32,051 bases of DNA from a virus. The stretch lies in IMG/VR virus record IMGVR_UViG_3300003937_000140, positions 1-32,051 of that record; one strand, 5' to 3'. Below the pieces are notes generated by a model. It was not told where the DNA came from and did no database searches. It was given only the letters and a program-made list of their open reading frames with translations. A program made the position numbers and the translations under genes. Positions 1-6,156 of the stretch are shown here, piece after piece. Numbering within the stretch: the stretch's first letter is position 1; each line of letters starts with the position of its first letter.

Positions 1-162
1 ACGTTGCTTTTTGTTGTTGACAAACGTAATGATTTGATTACGGCCGTACCAGTTTTCACGCACTACGAAGTTCTTACGTTCGATTGGAGGAAACACTTTT
101 GCTTTTTCAGCGTCAGACATTTTAGCGATTGCTTGACGTACAATTTCTTTTTGGTTTTTCAT
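1..162 (-). CDS. Hypothetical protein, partial (C-terminus off the left edge)
   Basis: This leftward reading frame starts at an ATG read from 162 down to 160 and stays open for 54 codons to the window edge, so its C-terminus is missing. It begins MKNQKEIVRQAIAKMSDAEK and continues with a segment rich in Lys, Arg and aromatic residues. I recognise no family. The start is supported by a copy of the conserved 44-bp upstream element at 177-220, 14 bases before the ATG, the same arrangement as three other leftward genes here. An early or accessory phage function is inferred from position and size only. Confidence 0.6.
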   Translation of the reverse strand, partial: MKNQKEIVRQAIAKMSDAEKAKVFPPIERKNFVVRENWYGRNQIITFVNNKKQR

Positions 163-176
163 GTTACTTTGTTTTA

Positions 177-220
177 GTTACGTTTATATTATCGTTTAGT
201 ACTCGTATTGGTTTTGTAAG
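177..220 (-). promoter_or_regulatory. Conserved 44-bp upstream element, copy 1 (putative phage promoter)
   Basis: Read on the minus strand it contains CTTACA, then CCAATACGA, then CGATAATATAAACGTAAC. It begins directly after the stop codon of the upstream leftward gene and ends 14 bases before the ATG at 162. The spacing of the blocks is identical in all four copies in this window. A promoter role is inferred from position and conservation. Confidence 0.65.
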
Positions 221-391
221 TTAACTGTTGTATAGTAGGTTGAATATTTTAATGAATTCAGTGCCGACTTCGTCGTCTATTTCGTTTTGTCCGTTGTGAG
301 ACAGATCGTTGTATAGCACTCGGAACATGTCATGTGCTACCTGGTCTTTTCTAAAGTTTAGATAGTCTTGGAAGTTGATTGGAGTTTTCAT
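221..391 (-). CDS. Hypothetical 56-residue protein
   Basis: A complete leftward frame of 57 codons including the stop. It starts MKTPINFQDYLNFRKDQVAH and ends NLLYNS. It is acidic in the middle (NEIDDEVGTEF) and has no membrane segment or recognised motif. The ATG is fixed by the upstream 44-bp element at 405-448, which ends 13 bases before it. The stop abuts the element that serves the next leftward gene, so each unit looks like a self-contained promoter-gene module. Function is unknown. Confidence 0.65.
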   Translation of the reverse strand: MKTPINFQDYLNFRKDQVAHDMFRVLYNDLSHNGQNEIDDEVGTEFIKIFNLLYNS

Positions 392-404
392 ATATTCTCT
401 TTTT

Positions 405-448
405 GTTACACTTATATTATCGAAACTTCATCGTGTCGGCCAGACCAA
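405..448 (-). promoter_or_regulatory. Conserved 44-bp upstream element, copy 2 (putative phage promoter)
   Basis: On the minus strand it carries GCCGACACGA and CGATAATATAAGTGTAAC in the same register as the other copies. Its outermost block is diverged (TTGGTC in place of CTTACA), probably because it overlaps the 3' end of the gene at 417-635. It lies 13 bases upstream of the ATG at 391. Confidence 0.6.
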
Positions 449-635
449 GCAGCAGGATCGGTAGACCTGACTGTGATATGTAAGCTGTCGCGTATGCTCC
501 TGTAGCTGTAAGACCTAGTCCTAGTATCAGTGCGATCATACGGTCGCGGTTCATGTGCTTTAAATGCTCCTGGTAGTAGTTTCTCTTCCTCATAATATTG
601 TATAGCAATTTTGTTAGTCCCTGTGGGGCGGTCAT
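417..635 (-). CDS. Small predicted membrane protein
   Basis: A leftward frame of 72 residues. Its ATG overlaps the TAA stop of the upstream gene as TAATG, which suggests translational coupling and decides the start. The first 30 residues are basic (MRKRNYYQEHLKHMNRDR). A hydrophobic stretch follows at about 32-52 (MIALILGLGLTATGAYATAYI), and a second apolar patch lies near 57-66. It may therefore cross the membrane once or twice. Re-initiation at an internal Met is possible. No family is recognised. A role at the host membrane, such as exclusion or lysis control, is only a guess. Confidence 0.55.
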   Translation of the reverse strand: MTAPQGLTKLLYNIMRKRNYYQEHLKHMNRDRMIALILGLGLTATGAYATAYISQSGLPILLLGLADTMKFR

Positions 636-871
636 TACCCGTTAAGGTAATTCCGCATGTTAAACTCAGGGTCGTGAAGGTCGTCAATGTCGAACGATGA
701 GTCTGTCCCGTGTACCTGTCTCAGGTCACCCTCACCTTCCCACACATCCTGTTCGATGTCCATCTGATCCTCCAGGAAGTTCAGGAGTTGGTCCATGTTC
801 TTAGGTCTGGTCGCAGACACACATAGGTAAAGGTCTTGTAGTAGGGCGAGGTTGTTGTCAGTAGTATTCAT
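635..871 (-). CDS. Hypothetical acidic 78-residue protein
   Basis: A leftward frame beginning MNTTDNNLALLQDLYLCVSA. It is strongly acidic, with clusters such as EDQMDIEQD and SFDIDDLHDPEF, and ends RNYLNG. The Met at 871 is preferred over an in-frame one further upstream because the 44-bp element (885-928) ends 13 bases before it, as for its neighbours. Its stop overlaps the ATG of the membrane protein at 417-635, so the two are probably co-translated. The acidic, small character would fit a DNA-mimic or inhibitor type of early phage protein, but nothing in the sequence proves that. Confidence 0.6.
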   Translation of the reverse strand: MNTTDNNLALLQDLYLCVSATRPKNMDQLLNFLEDQMDIEQDVWEGEGDLRQVHGTDSSFDIDDLHDPEFNMRNYLNG

Positions 872-884
872 ATAGTCTCTGTTG

Positions 885-928
885 GTTACACTTATATTAT
901 CGTCAGTCACTCGTGTTGGGTCTGTAAG
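885..928 (-). promoter_or_regulatory. Conserved 44-bp upstream element, copy 3 (putative phage promoter)
   Basis: On the minus strand it carries CTTACA, CCAACACGA and CGATAATATAAGTGTAAC with the same internal spacing as the other copies. It fills the gap between the stop codon of the gene at 929-1084 and the ATG at 871. Confidence 0.65.
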
Positions 929-1084
929 TTAGACCCGTTCCATCCTGTAGTCGATCCAGTCGATCCCCATCTCGTATTCGATCTGTTCCATCTGCTCGTC
1001 TGTTAGGTTCGCGAAGTTAGTCTTGTACTTGATGAATGAGTGGTGGTTCGCGTTTTCGTTGAAGAACTGTTTGAATGTTATCAT
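929..1084 (-). CDS. Hypothetical 51-residue protein
   Basis: A leftward frame starting MITFKQFFNENANHHSFIKY and ending WIDYRMERV. The second half is rich in Glu, Asp and aromatic residues. A longer in-frame extension reaches 1267 but would translate the tandem repeat region into repeated AKRACI units; I reject it because the 44-bp element at 1101-1144 lies just upstream of the Met at 1084. It is the first gene of the leftward set and its stop abuts the element of the next unit. Function is unknown. Confidence 0.6.
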   Translation of the reverse strand: MITFKQFFNENANHHSFIKYKTNFANLTDEQMEQIEYEMGIDWIDYRMERV

Positions 1085-1100
1085 GTGTATTACTCTTTTG

Positions 1101-1144
1101 GTTACATATATATTATCGATACCACGTCGTGTCGGTTTTGTAAG
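1101..1144 (-). promoter_or_regulatory. Conserved 44-bp upstream element, copy 4 (putative phage promoter)
   Basis: On the minus strand it carries CTTACAAAACC, GACACGA and CGATAATATATATGTAAC in the register shared with the other three copies. It lies 16 bases upstream of the ATG at 1084 and is followed by CAAAAGAG, a purine-rich stretch also seen with small changes in copies 2 and 3. Confidence 0.65.
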
Positions 1145-1148
1145 GAAT

Positions 1149-1208
1149 GCTATACGCTTCGCTATACACGCTCGCTTCGCTATACACGCTCGCTTCGCTC
1201 GCTCGTAC
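1149..1208. repeat. Tandem 18-bp repeat tract
   Basis: The unit GCTATACACGCTCGCTTC occurs twice without change at 1161-1178 and 1179-1196. A shortened unit precedes it (GCTATACGCTTC, 1149-1160) and a GCTCGCTCG remnant follows. The tract is G/C-richer than its surroundings and lies just upstream of the first leftward gene. It may be an iteron, protein-binding or structural element, or simple slippage; the sequence alone does not decide. Confidence 0.8.
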
Positions 1209-1460
1209 ACAGGACCAGACCAGAGCCCGGACCTGACCGGACCAGGGGAAAAGCCCGAACCGTGCACGGAAAACAGTTAGCCTGACCAGACCAGTAGCCG
1301 GGACCAGGACCAGAACCCGAGAACCGTGAACCCGAAACGGAAATCAACAGGGGGGCTGGCAAAAAGAAATCAGTTTCCCATATGGTGTATGTCAAAATAT
1401 TTATATATGTTACCCTTCAGTTCCCTATATCTAACAAAAATTTTTCGGAGGGGGGTATAA

Positions 1461-1510
1461 AGGCTATAACCTTACTTTTGTTTATTATTTGTCAGGCTAT
1501 AACCTTACTT
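1461..1510. repeat. 17-bp direct repeat pair
   Basis: AGGCTATAACCTTACTT occurs at 1461-1477 and again at 1494-1510, 33 bases start to start, about three helical turns. Paired sites with near-integral helical spacing upstream of the rightward operon could be operators or activator sites. That role is inferred from geometry alone. Confidence 0.7.
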
Positions 1511-1633
1511 ATAAAAAAAAAATTCCTTCGGAATGTGATTAACTAGTGGGGAGTGTGACGATAGGGTATATAATAATAAACATAAGTACCTAATGTCGCA
1601 TGTTAAGTGTTCGTGCGTGTGCGTAATCATACA

Positions 1634-1951
1634 ATGTATGATCGTAACGAGTTAATGATGTATAGAATGAAGGGTTCACCGCTGAAAAAGCAGAAATTAT
1701 CGCCTAAAGCCGCTAAGGATAAGGCAGAGCGTGACCTTCGGTATGCTAATTCTCCTGCTAGGAAGGCAAAACGGGCTGATTCGCAGGCACAAAGACGTGC
1801 TGCTAAGAAAAATGGCCGTGATGTAGCTGGTAAGGATTTCGATCATCGCACAAATAGCTTCGTAAGTGTCTCTACTAACCGTGGAAATCGTGGTGAGGGG
1901 ACAAAAAAGGAGGGAAGTGCCAATTATAAGGTAACACGTCGCAATGGCTAG
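1634..1951 (+). CDS. Small very basic protein with SPLKK motif, likely virion-associated
   Basis: The ATG at 1634 gives 105 residues starting MYDRNELMMYRMKGSPLKKQ; a GTG-initiated extension from 1607 is possible but less attractive. The protein is rich in Lys, Arg and Ala, with KAAKDKAERD and QAQRRAAKKNGRD segments, and ends in a Gly/Arg/Lys-rich tail. It carries SPLKK and SPARK, short motifs that recur in the cluster at 16628-18823. Its 3' end overlaps the next gene by 8 bases. Function is not established; a nucleic-acid-binding or packaged virion protein is inferred from charge and context. Confidence 0.6.
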   Translation: MYDRNELMMYRMKGSPLKKQKLSPKAAKDKAERDLRYANSPARKAKRADSQAQRRAAKKNGRDVAGKDFDHRTNSFVSVSTNRGNRGEGTKKEGSANYKVTRRNG

Positions 1952-2642
1952 AGTAAGTACATACAATACCGATGCCGATGTATCAGGAAATGACAAAGTA
2001 CTAGGCTCTGATATTAGCGGTGCAACTAAAAACTACCCACTTAAGAAGATTGGGGAGTACTTCGCTAATAAAAGTGTTATCACTGCTGAGGGGCAACTGT
2101 CTTTCAGACATATAATAGGCTTAGCCGACCGTGTAAAGGGAGATTTTTGGGTTGGTGACAGCAATTCTGTGGTGCAGCTGGCAGATATAAGCCGTTTTAC
2201 AATAAGTAAGCACATGTTGGAAGATAGCCTTGACGTGAGTCACATGTTAAGTACTATTGTAGCCACAAAATTTGTTATTGTAGAAGTGGGTAACCCTAAC
2301 GTACGTGGAGAATACTCCGTTACAAGCTCATACAACTACGAAGATGACAATAACTTTATAGTTGTAGACGTTACCGCTGTAAATACAAACGGAAGCCTTA
2401 CAGATGAAGCCTACTATGTGTTTAGTAATACCACAACTGGTGTAGCAGATAAGAAATTTACACATGAGCAATCATCGGCTGCAGCTACATGGACAATAAC
2501 ACACAATTTAGATAAGCAACCCGCTGTATCCGTAGTGGACAGCACTGACAATGTAATTATATGTGAGGTTGAGTATACCTCTTTAAATCAGGTAGAATTA
2601 AGGTTCTCCACTCCATACTCTGGAAAAGCCTATTTTAACTAA
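1944..2642 (+). CDS. Phage tail fibre or baseplate-type structural protein
   Basis: 232 residues. The N-terminal part (MARVSTYNTDADVSGNDKVL) resembles the opening of phage fibre and adaptor proteins. The C-terminal 50 residues read WTITHNLDKQPAVSVVDSTD, then EVEYTSLNQVELRF and SGKAYFN, a compact beta pattern often found at the ends of phage tail proteins. It overlaps the basic protein upstream by 8 bases and is followed by four further fibre-type genes, so a tail-tip role is likely. The exact position in the virion cannot be read from the sequence. Confidence 0.6.
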   Translation: MARVSTYNTDADVSGNDKVLGSDISGATKNYPLKKIGEYFANKSVITAEGQLSFRHIIGLADRVKGDFWVGDSNSVVQLADISRFTISKHMLEDSLDVSHMLSTIVATKFVIVEVGNPNVRGEYSVTSSYNYEDDNNFIVVDVTAVNTNGSLTDEAYYVFSNTTTGVADKKFTHEQSSAAATWTITHNLDKQPAVSVVDSTDNVIICEVEYTSLNQVELRFSTPYSGKAYFN

Positions 2643-2666
2643 ACAAGAAACAAAAACAAAAAAACA

Positions 2667-4262
2667 ATGGCATTAAAGATTGTATCGGGGTTAGACGCAA
2701 CGAGCTTAAGTCTCTCCTCATTTTTAGATTTACAGAAGAACGAGCTCCGGAACGCGCAAATTCACAACTTAACTACAACACAGATTGCGGGCGTTGGAAC
2801 TCCTGCTTCAGGTCAGTTTGCGTATGATACTACATTAAACAAGTTAAAAGTATACAATGGCACCGCATGGGAGCTAGTTGGTGCTTCTGCAGATGGCACA
2901 ACACTCGAACTATCTTCGAACACATTATCGATTAAAGCATTAGGTGTTGATACTACCCAGCTTGCTGCTGGAGCGGTAACTACTGCTAAAATTGATAATG
3001 CTCAGGTAACTGGTGCTAAAATAGCCGCCCTTACTATTGCCACTGGAAATATCGCAGCAACTGCCGTTACCTCAGCTAAACTAGCAGATGGTGCGGTTGG
3101 TACGGCAAAACTTGCAACTGATGCAGTAACTACTGCTAAAATTGCTGACGACCAAATTACCGCTGCTCTAATCGCAGATGATGCTGTAGGAGCTGCGGCA
3201 ATTGCAGATAACTCTATTGATGTTGCTCGATTAAACACATCTGATGGTAGTGCGGGTCAGTTCTTGAAAACAAACGGCTCCGGAACTTTATCATTCGCAA
3301 CACCGGTAGACGACAGTGTATCAGCAACAAACTTAACAGCTACTCTTGCGAATTTAGACACTACGCACGCTGTAAACGTACACGGCTCAGGTTCTACTAG
3401 CATAATCATCGGTAGCAGCACAAACACACCCAACGTACAAGTTACTGGTGATGTTATTGTAGATGGTAATTTAATGGTAAGTGGTACAACTACTACTGTT
3501 AGTTCTACTACAATTTCTGTTACTGACCCTATAATTACTCTTGGTGGTACTGCAGCATTAACAGCAGATGATAACAAAGACCGTGGTATTGAATTCCGTT
3601 ACTACGATAGTAGCGCATCGCGCCTTGGTTTCTTTGGTTATGACGATTCAGAGCGTGAGTTTACAGCACTCGTTGATGTTACCAATGAGCAAGAAGTTAT
3701 GTCGGGTACTCTTGCTGCAGTCAAATTTGGAGCAGCGGACTTAACAAGTTTAGTACTTCCCGATAGCGGCTTAAACTACGGTGGCACGGCGGTTACAGCT
3801 AGTGGTACAGAACTTAACTACGTTGACGGGGTTACCTCAGCTATACAGACTCAAATCAACGGTAAGCAAGCAACAATCACTGGTGCTGCTACTACAATTA
3901 CAGGTTCTGATTTAACAGCTAGTAGAGCATTAGTATCTAACTCTAGCGGTAAAGTTGCTGTTTCAGCGGTGACGTCTACAGAGTTAGGATATGTGGATGG
4001 GGTTACATCTTCAATTCAAACGCAGCTTGACTCTAAACCAGCAGCATACGCTGCATCGGTTACAACATCTTCGGGTACAGCTACTATTGCACATTCGGCG
4101 CATGGTTTAGCATTTCCTGCTAATATTCAGGTGTATGATGAAAACGGGCAGTTAGTGCTTGTTGACATACGTCAAGTAGTTGCTTCTAATGAAATGACAA
4201 TAACCATCAATGCTCCAGATGGAACATACGAGGTTATTGCGGTTGGTGCAAAGGCTTCGTAA
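2667..4262 (+). CDS. Tail fibre protein with decapeptide repeats
   Basis: 531 residues with strong Ala, Thr and Ser bias typical of trimeric phage fibres. Residues about 92-191 form ten consecutive 10-residue repeats of the type DAVTTAKIAD. Further on are STELGYVDGV and GTELNYVDGVTSAIQTQI segments, which recur in fibre shafts, and a beta-rich C-terminal domain of about 80 residues (from about YAASVTTSSGTATIAHSAHG). The start follows an A-rich leader with no Shine-Dalgarno sequence. A hairpin lies after the stop. Host recognition or linkage to a receptor-binding protein is inferred. Confidence 0.75.
   Translation: MALKIVSGLDATSLSLSSFLDLQKNELRNAQIHNLTTTQIAGVGTPASGQFAYDTTLNKLKVYNGTAWELVGASADGTTLELSSNTLSIKALGVDTTQLAAGAVTTAKIDNAQVTGAKIAALTIATGNIAATAVTSAKLADGAVGTAKLATDAVTTAKIADDQITAALIADDAVGAAAIADNSIDVARLNTSDGSAGQFLKTNGSGTLSFATPVDDSVSATNLTATLANLDTTHAVNVHGSGSTSIIIGSSTNTPNVQVTGDVIVDGNLMVSGTTTTVSSTTISVTDPIITLGGTAALTADDNKDRGIEFRYYDSSASRLGFFGYDDSEREFTALVDVTNEQEVMSGTLAAVKFGAADLTSLVLPDSGLNYGGTAVTASGTELNYVDGVTSAIQTQINGKQATITGAATTITGSDLTASRALVSNSSGKVAVSAVTSTELGYVDGVTSSIQTQLDSKPAAYAASVTTSSGTATIAHSAHGLAFPANIQVYDENGQLVLVDIRQVVASNEMTITINAPDGTYEVIAVGAKAS
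2940..3239 (+). repeat. Ten 30-bp (decapeptide) coding repeats in a fibre gene
   Basis: Ten in-frame units of ten residues follow one another with no gaps; the clearest are GAVTTAKIDN, TAVTSAKLAD, GAVGTAKLAT, DAVTTAKIAD and DAVGAAAIAD. Hydrophobic residues fall at fixed places in the unit, as expected for a repetitive trimeric shaft. At DNA level the units differ mostly at third positions, so this is a protein-level repeat under selection and not a fresh duplication. Confidence 0.85.
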
Positions 4263-4291
4263 GCTAATTATACTTAAATTAGTGTAATAAT

Positions 4292-4330
4292 AAAAAGGGG
4301 GAGGGAGTTTGGTCTTCCTTCCCCTTTATT
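4292..4330 (+). terminator. Hairpin terminator after the fibre gene
   Basis: Arms at 4294-4307 (AAAGGGGGAGGGAG) and 4314-4327 (CTTCCTTCCCCTTT) pair over 14 positions with two G-T wobbles and a six-base loop (TTTGGT). The A tract in front and T tract behind give it the symmetry of a bidirectional terminator. It sits between two fibre genes in the same direction, so it probably attenuates transcription between them. Confidence 0.7.
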
Positions 4331-4342
4331 AATTAATATAAT

Positions 4343-5008
4343 ATGGCAGTAAAATTATTAGGCGACTTATCAGCCTCCGGAAATGCTACTTTTAATAGTG
4401 AGGTTAATTTACCAAGCGGTGGGCAGATAGACTGGGCTAATGGTGATGCTCGCATTATAGAAGGTCAAGTAACTAATTACTCACTTTCGCTTCAAACATA
4501 TACAGGATCCGCATTAACCACTAAAATGTTTATTGCAAGTGGTGGCAACGTAGGTATCGGATCGACAGCCCCTTCTGAGAAGCTGCATGTTGTAGGAAAC
4601 GGTTTGTTTCATAGTGGTGCTAACTTAGGTAGAATAAAGGTAGGGCGAGGTAACAACCAAGAAATTGAAATTTATGTAGATGATACTAATAATATTATTA
4701 CTGCGTATCAAGATAGTGACAGCAATAACAGTCACGTATTTGCATTAGATAGAGAGTTTGACGGTTCTGGAGCTAACTACTTTGAAATCAGAAAAGGTGG
4801 TTCTGCTCAAATGCATATTGATACTAGCGGCAATGTAGGTATTGGGACTACGGCTCCTTTAGAAAAACTACACGTTGTAGGTAAAATAAACTCTTCCAAT
4901 AATATAGTCTCTAATTCTACCTATACAATGTTTACGGGTAGGAGTAGTAGAACTGTTGATGACTACGGTGGATTAAACAAACAATACTTTAAAGCCTGTC
5001 AGATATAA
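4343..5008 (+). CDS. Tail fibre protein, N-terminal fragment of a frameshifted gene
   Basis: 221 residues starting MAVKLLGDLSASGNATFNSE. It carries two GNVGIG(S/T)TAPxEKLHVVG motifs, a shaft-type repeat common in phage fibres. The last residues (QYFKACQI) look like out-of-frame read-through. If one A is added to the AAA run at 4991-4993, the frame continues as QYFKSLSDIMTLRSGGNVGI and joins the next fragment, which has two more copies of the motif. I therefore regard 4343-5995 as one gene interrupted by two single-base indels. Whether these are errors or real mutations is undecided. Confidence 0.65.
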   Translation: MAVKLLGDLSASGNATFNSEVNLPSGGQIDWANGDARIIEGQVTNYSLSLQTYTGSALTTKMFIASGGNVGIGSTAPSEKLHVVGNGLFHSGANLGRIKVGRGNNQEIEIYVDDTNNIITAYQDSDSNNSHVFALDREFDGSGANYFEIRKGGSAQMHIDTSGNVGIGTTAPLEKLHVVGKINSSNNIVSNSTYTMFTGRSSRTVDDYGGLNKQYFKACQI

Positions 5009-5580
5009 TGACATTAAGGTCTGGGGGCAACGTTGGTATTGGAACGACTGTCCCAAATGCTATTGCAAGCAGCGTATCTACACTTAGCTTAGGCGGTACG
5101 CACACTACAGTTTCTGGAGGTATATCATACCAAGTAAACGGGTCTGTTAAGTTCTACCAATATGTTGATAGTGACGGACTTTTTATTCATCAAGGCCAAT
5201 CTGGCGTAGGTCAGAAATTTAAGGTTAATGGCTCTGAAGCAATGCGCATCACCTCAGCCGGCAACGTTGGTATTGGACTTACAAATCCCTCAAATGCCTT
5301 ACAAGTTAATGGTGCGGCAGTATTCCAAGATTGGGCATATGCTGGTAATGGTCTCGCTCATTTTGGAGATGGTGACACAAATATTACGTTTGATACCAAT
5401 AGAGTAAGAATTTTAGCGGGCGGTACAACTAAGTTTGACTCTAACAACACATACGTTGTAGATTCTGCTCCCGCTGCTCCAACAAATTTATCTTTAAGTG
5501 TTGTTAATGATACTGTCAATGTAACATTTACAGCCTCTGCAACTTCTGGGATAGACTCATATTTTTGGAGGAGACTATAG
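5008..5580 (+). CDS. Tail fibre protein, middle fragment of a frameshifted gene
   Basis: 190 residues with two more shaft repeats (GGNVGIGTTVP and AGNVGIGLTNPSNALQVNG), continuing the pattern of the previous fragment. It ends inside what looks like a fibronectin type III domain that opens APAAPTNLSLSVVNDTVNVT. The last four residues (WRRL) are out of frame. Removing one T from the TTTTT run at 5562-5566 gives SGIDSYFGGDYSLISMIAPD and links it to the next fragment. An independent gene here is unlikely because the domain is cut in half. Confidence 0.6.
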   Translation: MTLRSGGNVGIGTTVPNAIASSVSTLSLGGTHTTVSGGISYQVNGSVKFYQYVDSDGLFIHQGQSGVGQKFKVNGSEAMRITSAGNVGIGLTNPSNALQVNGAAVFQDWAYAGNGLAHFGDGDTNITFDTNRVRILAGGTTKFDSNNTYVVDSAPAAPTNLSLSVVNDTVNVTFTASATSGIDSYFWRRL

Positions 5581-5590
5581 TCTTATATCC

Positions 5591-5995
5591 ATGATTGCAC
5601 CAGACGATTTTGGTGCTACAATGAGTATCATAGACAATGCTTTTGATGCTACAGGAACACAGGCTTACAGGGTGTATGCTGTTAAAAACGGTATTATATC
5701 TGCTGATTTAACAGGAAGTATATCTTACTCTGTAACCTCTCCTCTTGAGCCTACTAACATGAGCGTTGTAAATTTAAATACAGCTTTCTACGTTCAATGG
5801 GACGCGCCAAGTGCAAACGCAAGATTCGTAACCGCTTATAATGTTTACAAACACGAGCATGCTACAGAATCAAGCTTAGCTAGAAGCAGTGCTACTTTAA
5901 TATACTCAGGCAACAACTACAGCTACATGTATCAGATAAGTGGTAATGATAATAATAACTTCCATAAGTTTTGGGTTGAAACAACAGTCGTATAA
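5591..5995 (+). CDS. Tail fibre protein, C-terminal fragment with fibronectin III-like domains
   Basis: 134 residues from the first ATG; the frame is open from about 5552. It contains the second half of one FN3-like domain (QAYRVYAVKNGIISADLTGS) and most of another (LEPTNMSVVNLNTAFYVQWD, then TAYNVYKHEHATE). FN3-type domains are common in phage tail fibres, where they are thought to help weak binding to surface sugars. The stop overlaps the next ATG as TAATG. It is probably the tail of the gene beginning at 4343. Confidence 0.6.
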   Translation: MIAPDDFGATMSIIDNAFDATGTQAYRVYAVKNGIISADLTGSISYSVTSPLEPTNMSVVNLNTAFYVQWDAPSANARFVTAYNVYKHEHATESSLARSSATLIYSGNNYSYMYQISGNDNNNFHKFWVETTVV

Positions 5996-6156
5996 TGAAA
6001 GGCAACAATAGCACACACTGGAATTGGGTTATAAACCAAAGAAATAAAGATATTGAAGCTGAAGAGGCTATTGGCAGCCCTGACTCTTTTTTGATGAAAA
6101 TTTTAATAGACGGCAAAGAAGAGGCACAAAAAAAACTAGATGAATTAAATGGGTAA
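5995..6156 (+). CDS. Small hypothetical protein (53 residues)
   Basis: A short frame whose ATG overlaps the previous stop (TAATG) and whose stop lies 8 bases inside the next gene, so it is tightly embedded in the operon. The sequence opens MKGNNSTHWNWVINQRNKDI and is then Glu/Lys-rich (EAEEAIGS and KEEAQKKLDELNG), probably helical. It may be a small fibre-assembly helper or adaptor; only the gene context supports that. Overlapping junctions on both sides make a real gene likely. Confidence 0.5.
   Translation: MKGNNSTHWNWVINQRNKDIEAEEAIGSPDSFLMKILIDGKEEAQKKLDELNG

Larger units (their letters stand above)
1085..1633. other. Divergent intergenic region with repeats; possible control region or origin
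   Basis: About 550 bases without a convincing gene separate the leftward and rightward genes. In order it contains the 44-bp element, the 18-bp tandem repeat, a GACCAG-rich stretch (1211-1325) with two related blocks starting at 1213 and 1284, the perfect palindrome CCGTGCACGG at 1260-1269, and a 17-bp direct repeat (1461-1477 and 1494-1510). It ends with a run of nine A before a small hairpin (1522-1534) and an A/T-rich TATATAATAATAAA at about 1567-1580 that could belong to a rightward promoter. Short frames that cross it are low-complexity and conflict with each other. Confidence 0.6.

Noticed and set aside
412-687. A 91-residue leftward frame over the same stretch as the small membrane protein
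   Set aside because: It is out of frame with two genes that are linked by a TAATG overlap, and its sequence is rich in Arg, Thr and Ser with no gene-like start context. The 44-bp element supports the other frames.
1149-1208. A possible CRISPR array
   Set aside because: The units are directly adjacent with no unique spacers, and there are too few of them.
929-1267. An extended form of the 51-residue leftward protein
   Set aside because: The extension would translate the 18-bp tandem repeat and pass through the putative promoter; the ATG at 1084 follows the element at the usual distance.
1023-1285. Two overlapping rightward frames through the repeat region
   Set aside because: They are antisense to the leftward gene and its promoter, and their protein is mostly repeat-derived low complexity.
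1522-1534. A leftward terminator formed by the ATTCC-TTC-GGAAT hairpin next to the A9 tract
   Set aside because: The stem is only five base pairs and no leftward gene lies to its right that would need it, so I did not list it as a terminator.
4985-5010. Programmed -1 frameshifting in the fibre gene
   Set aside because: The heptamer C TTT AAA does not fit the X XXY YYZ pattern and the -1 frame meets a stop at the shift point; an indel explains it better.
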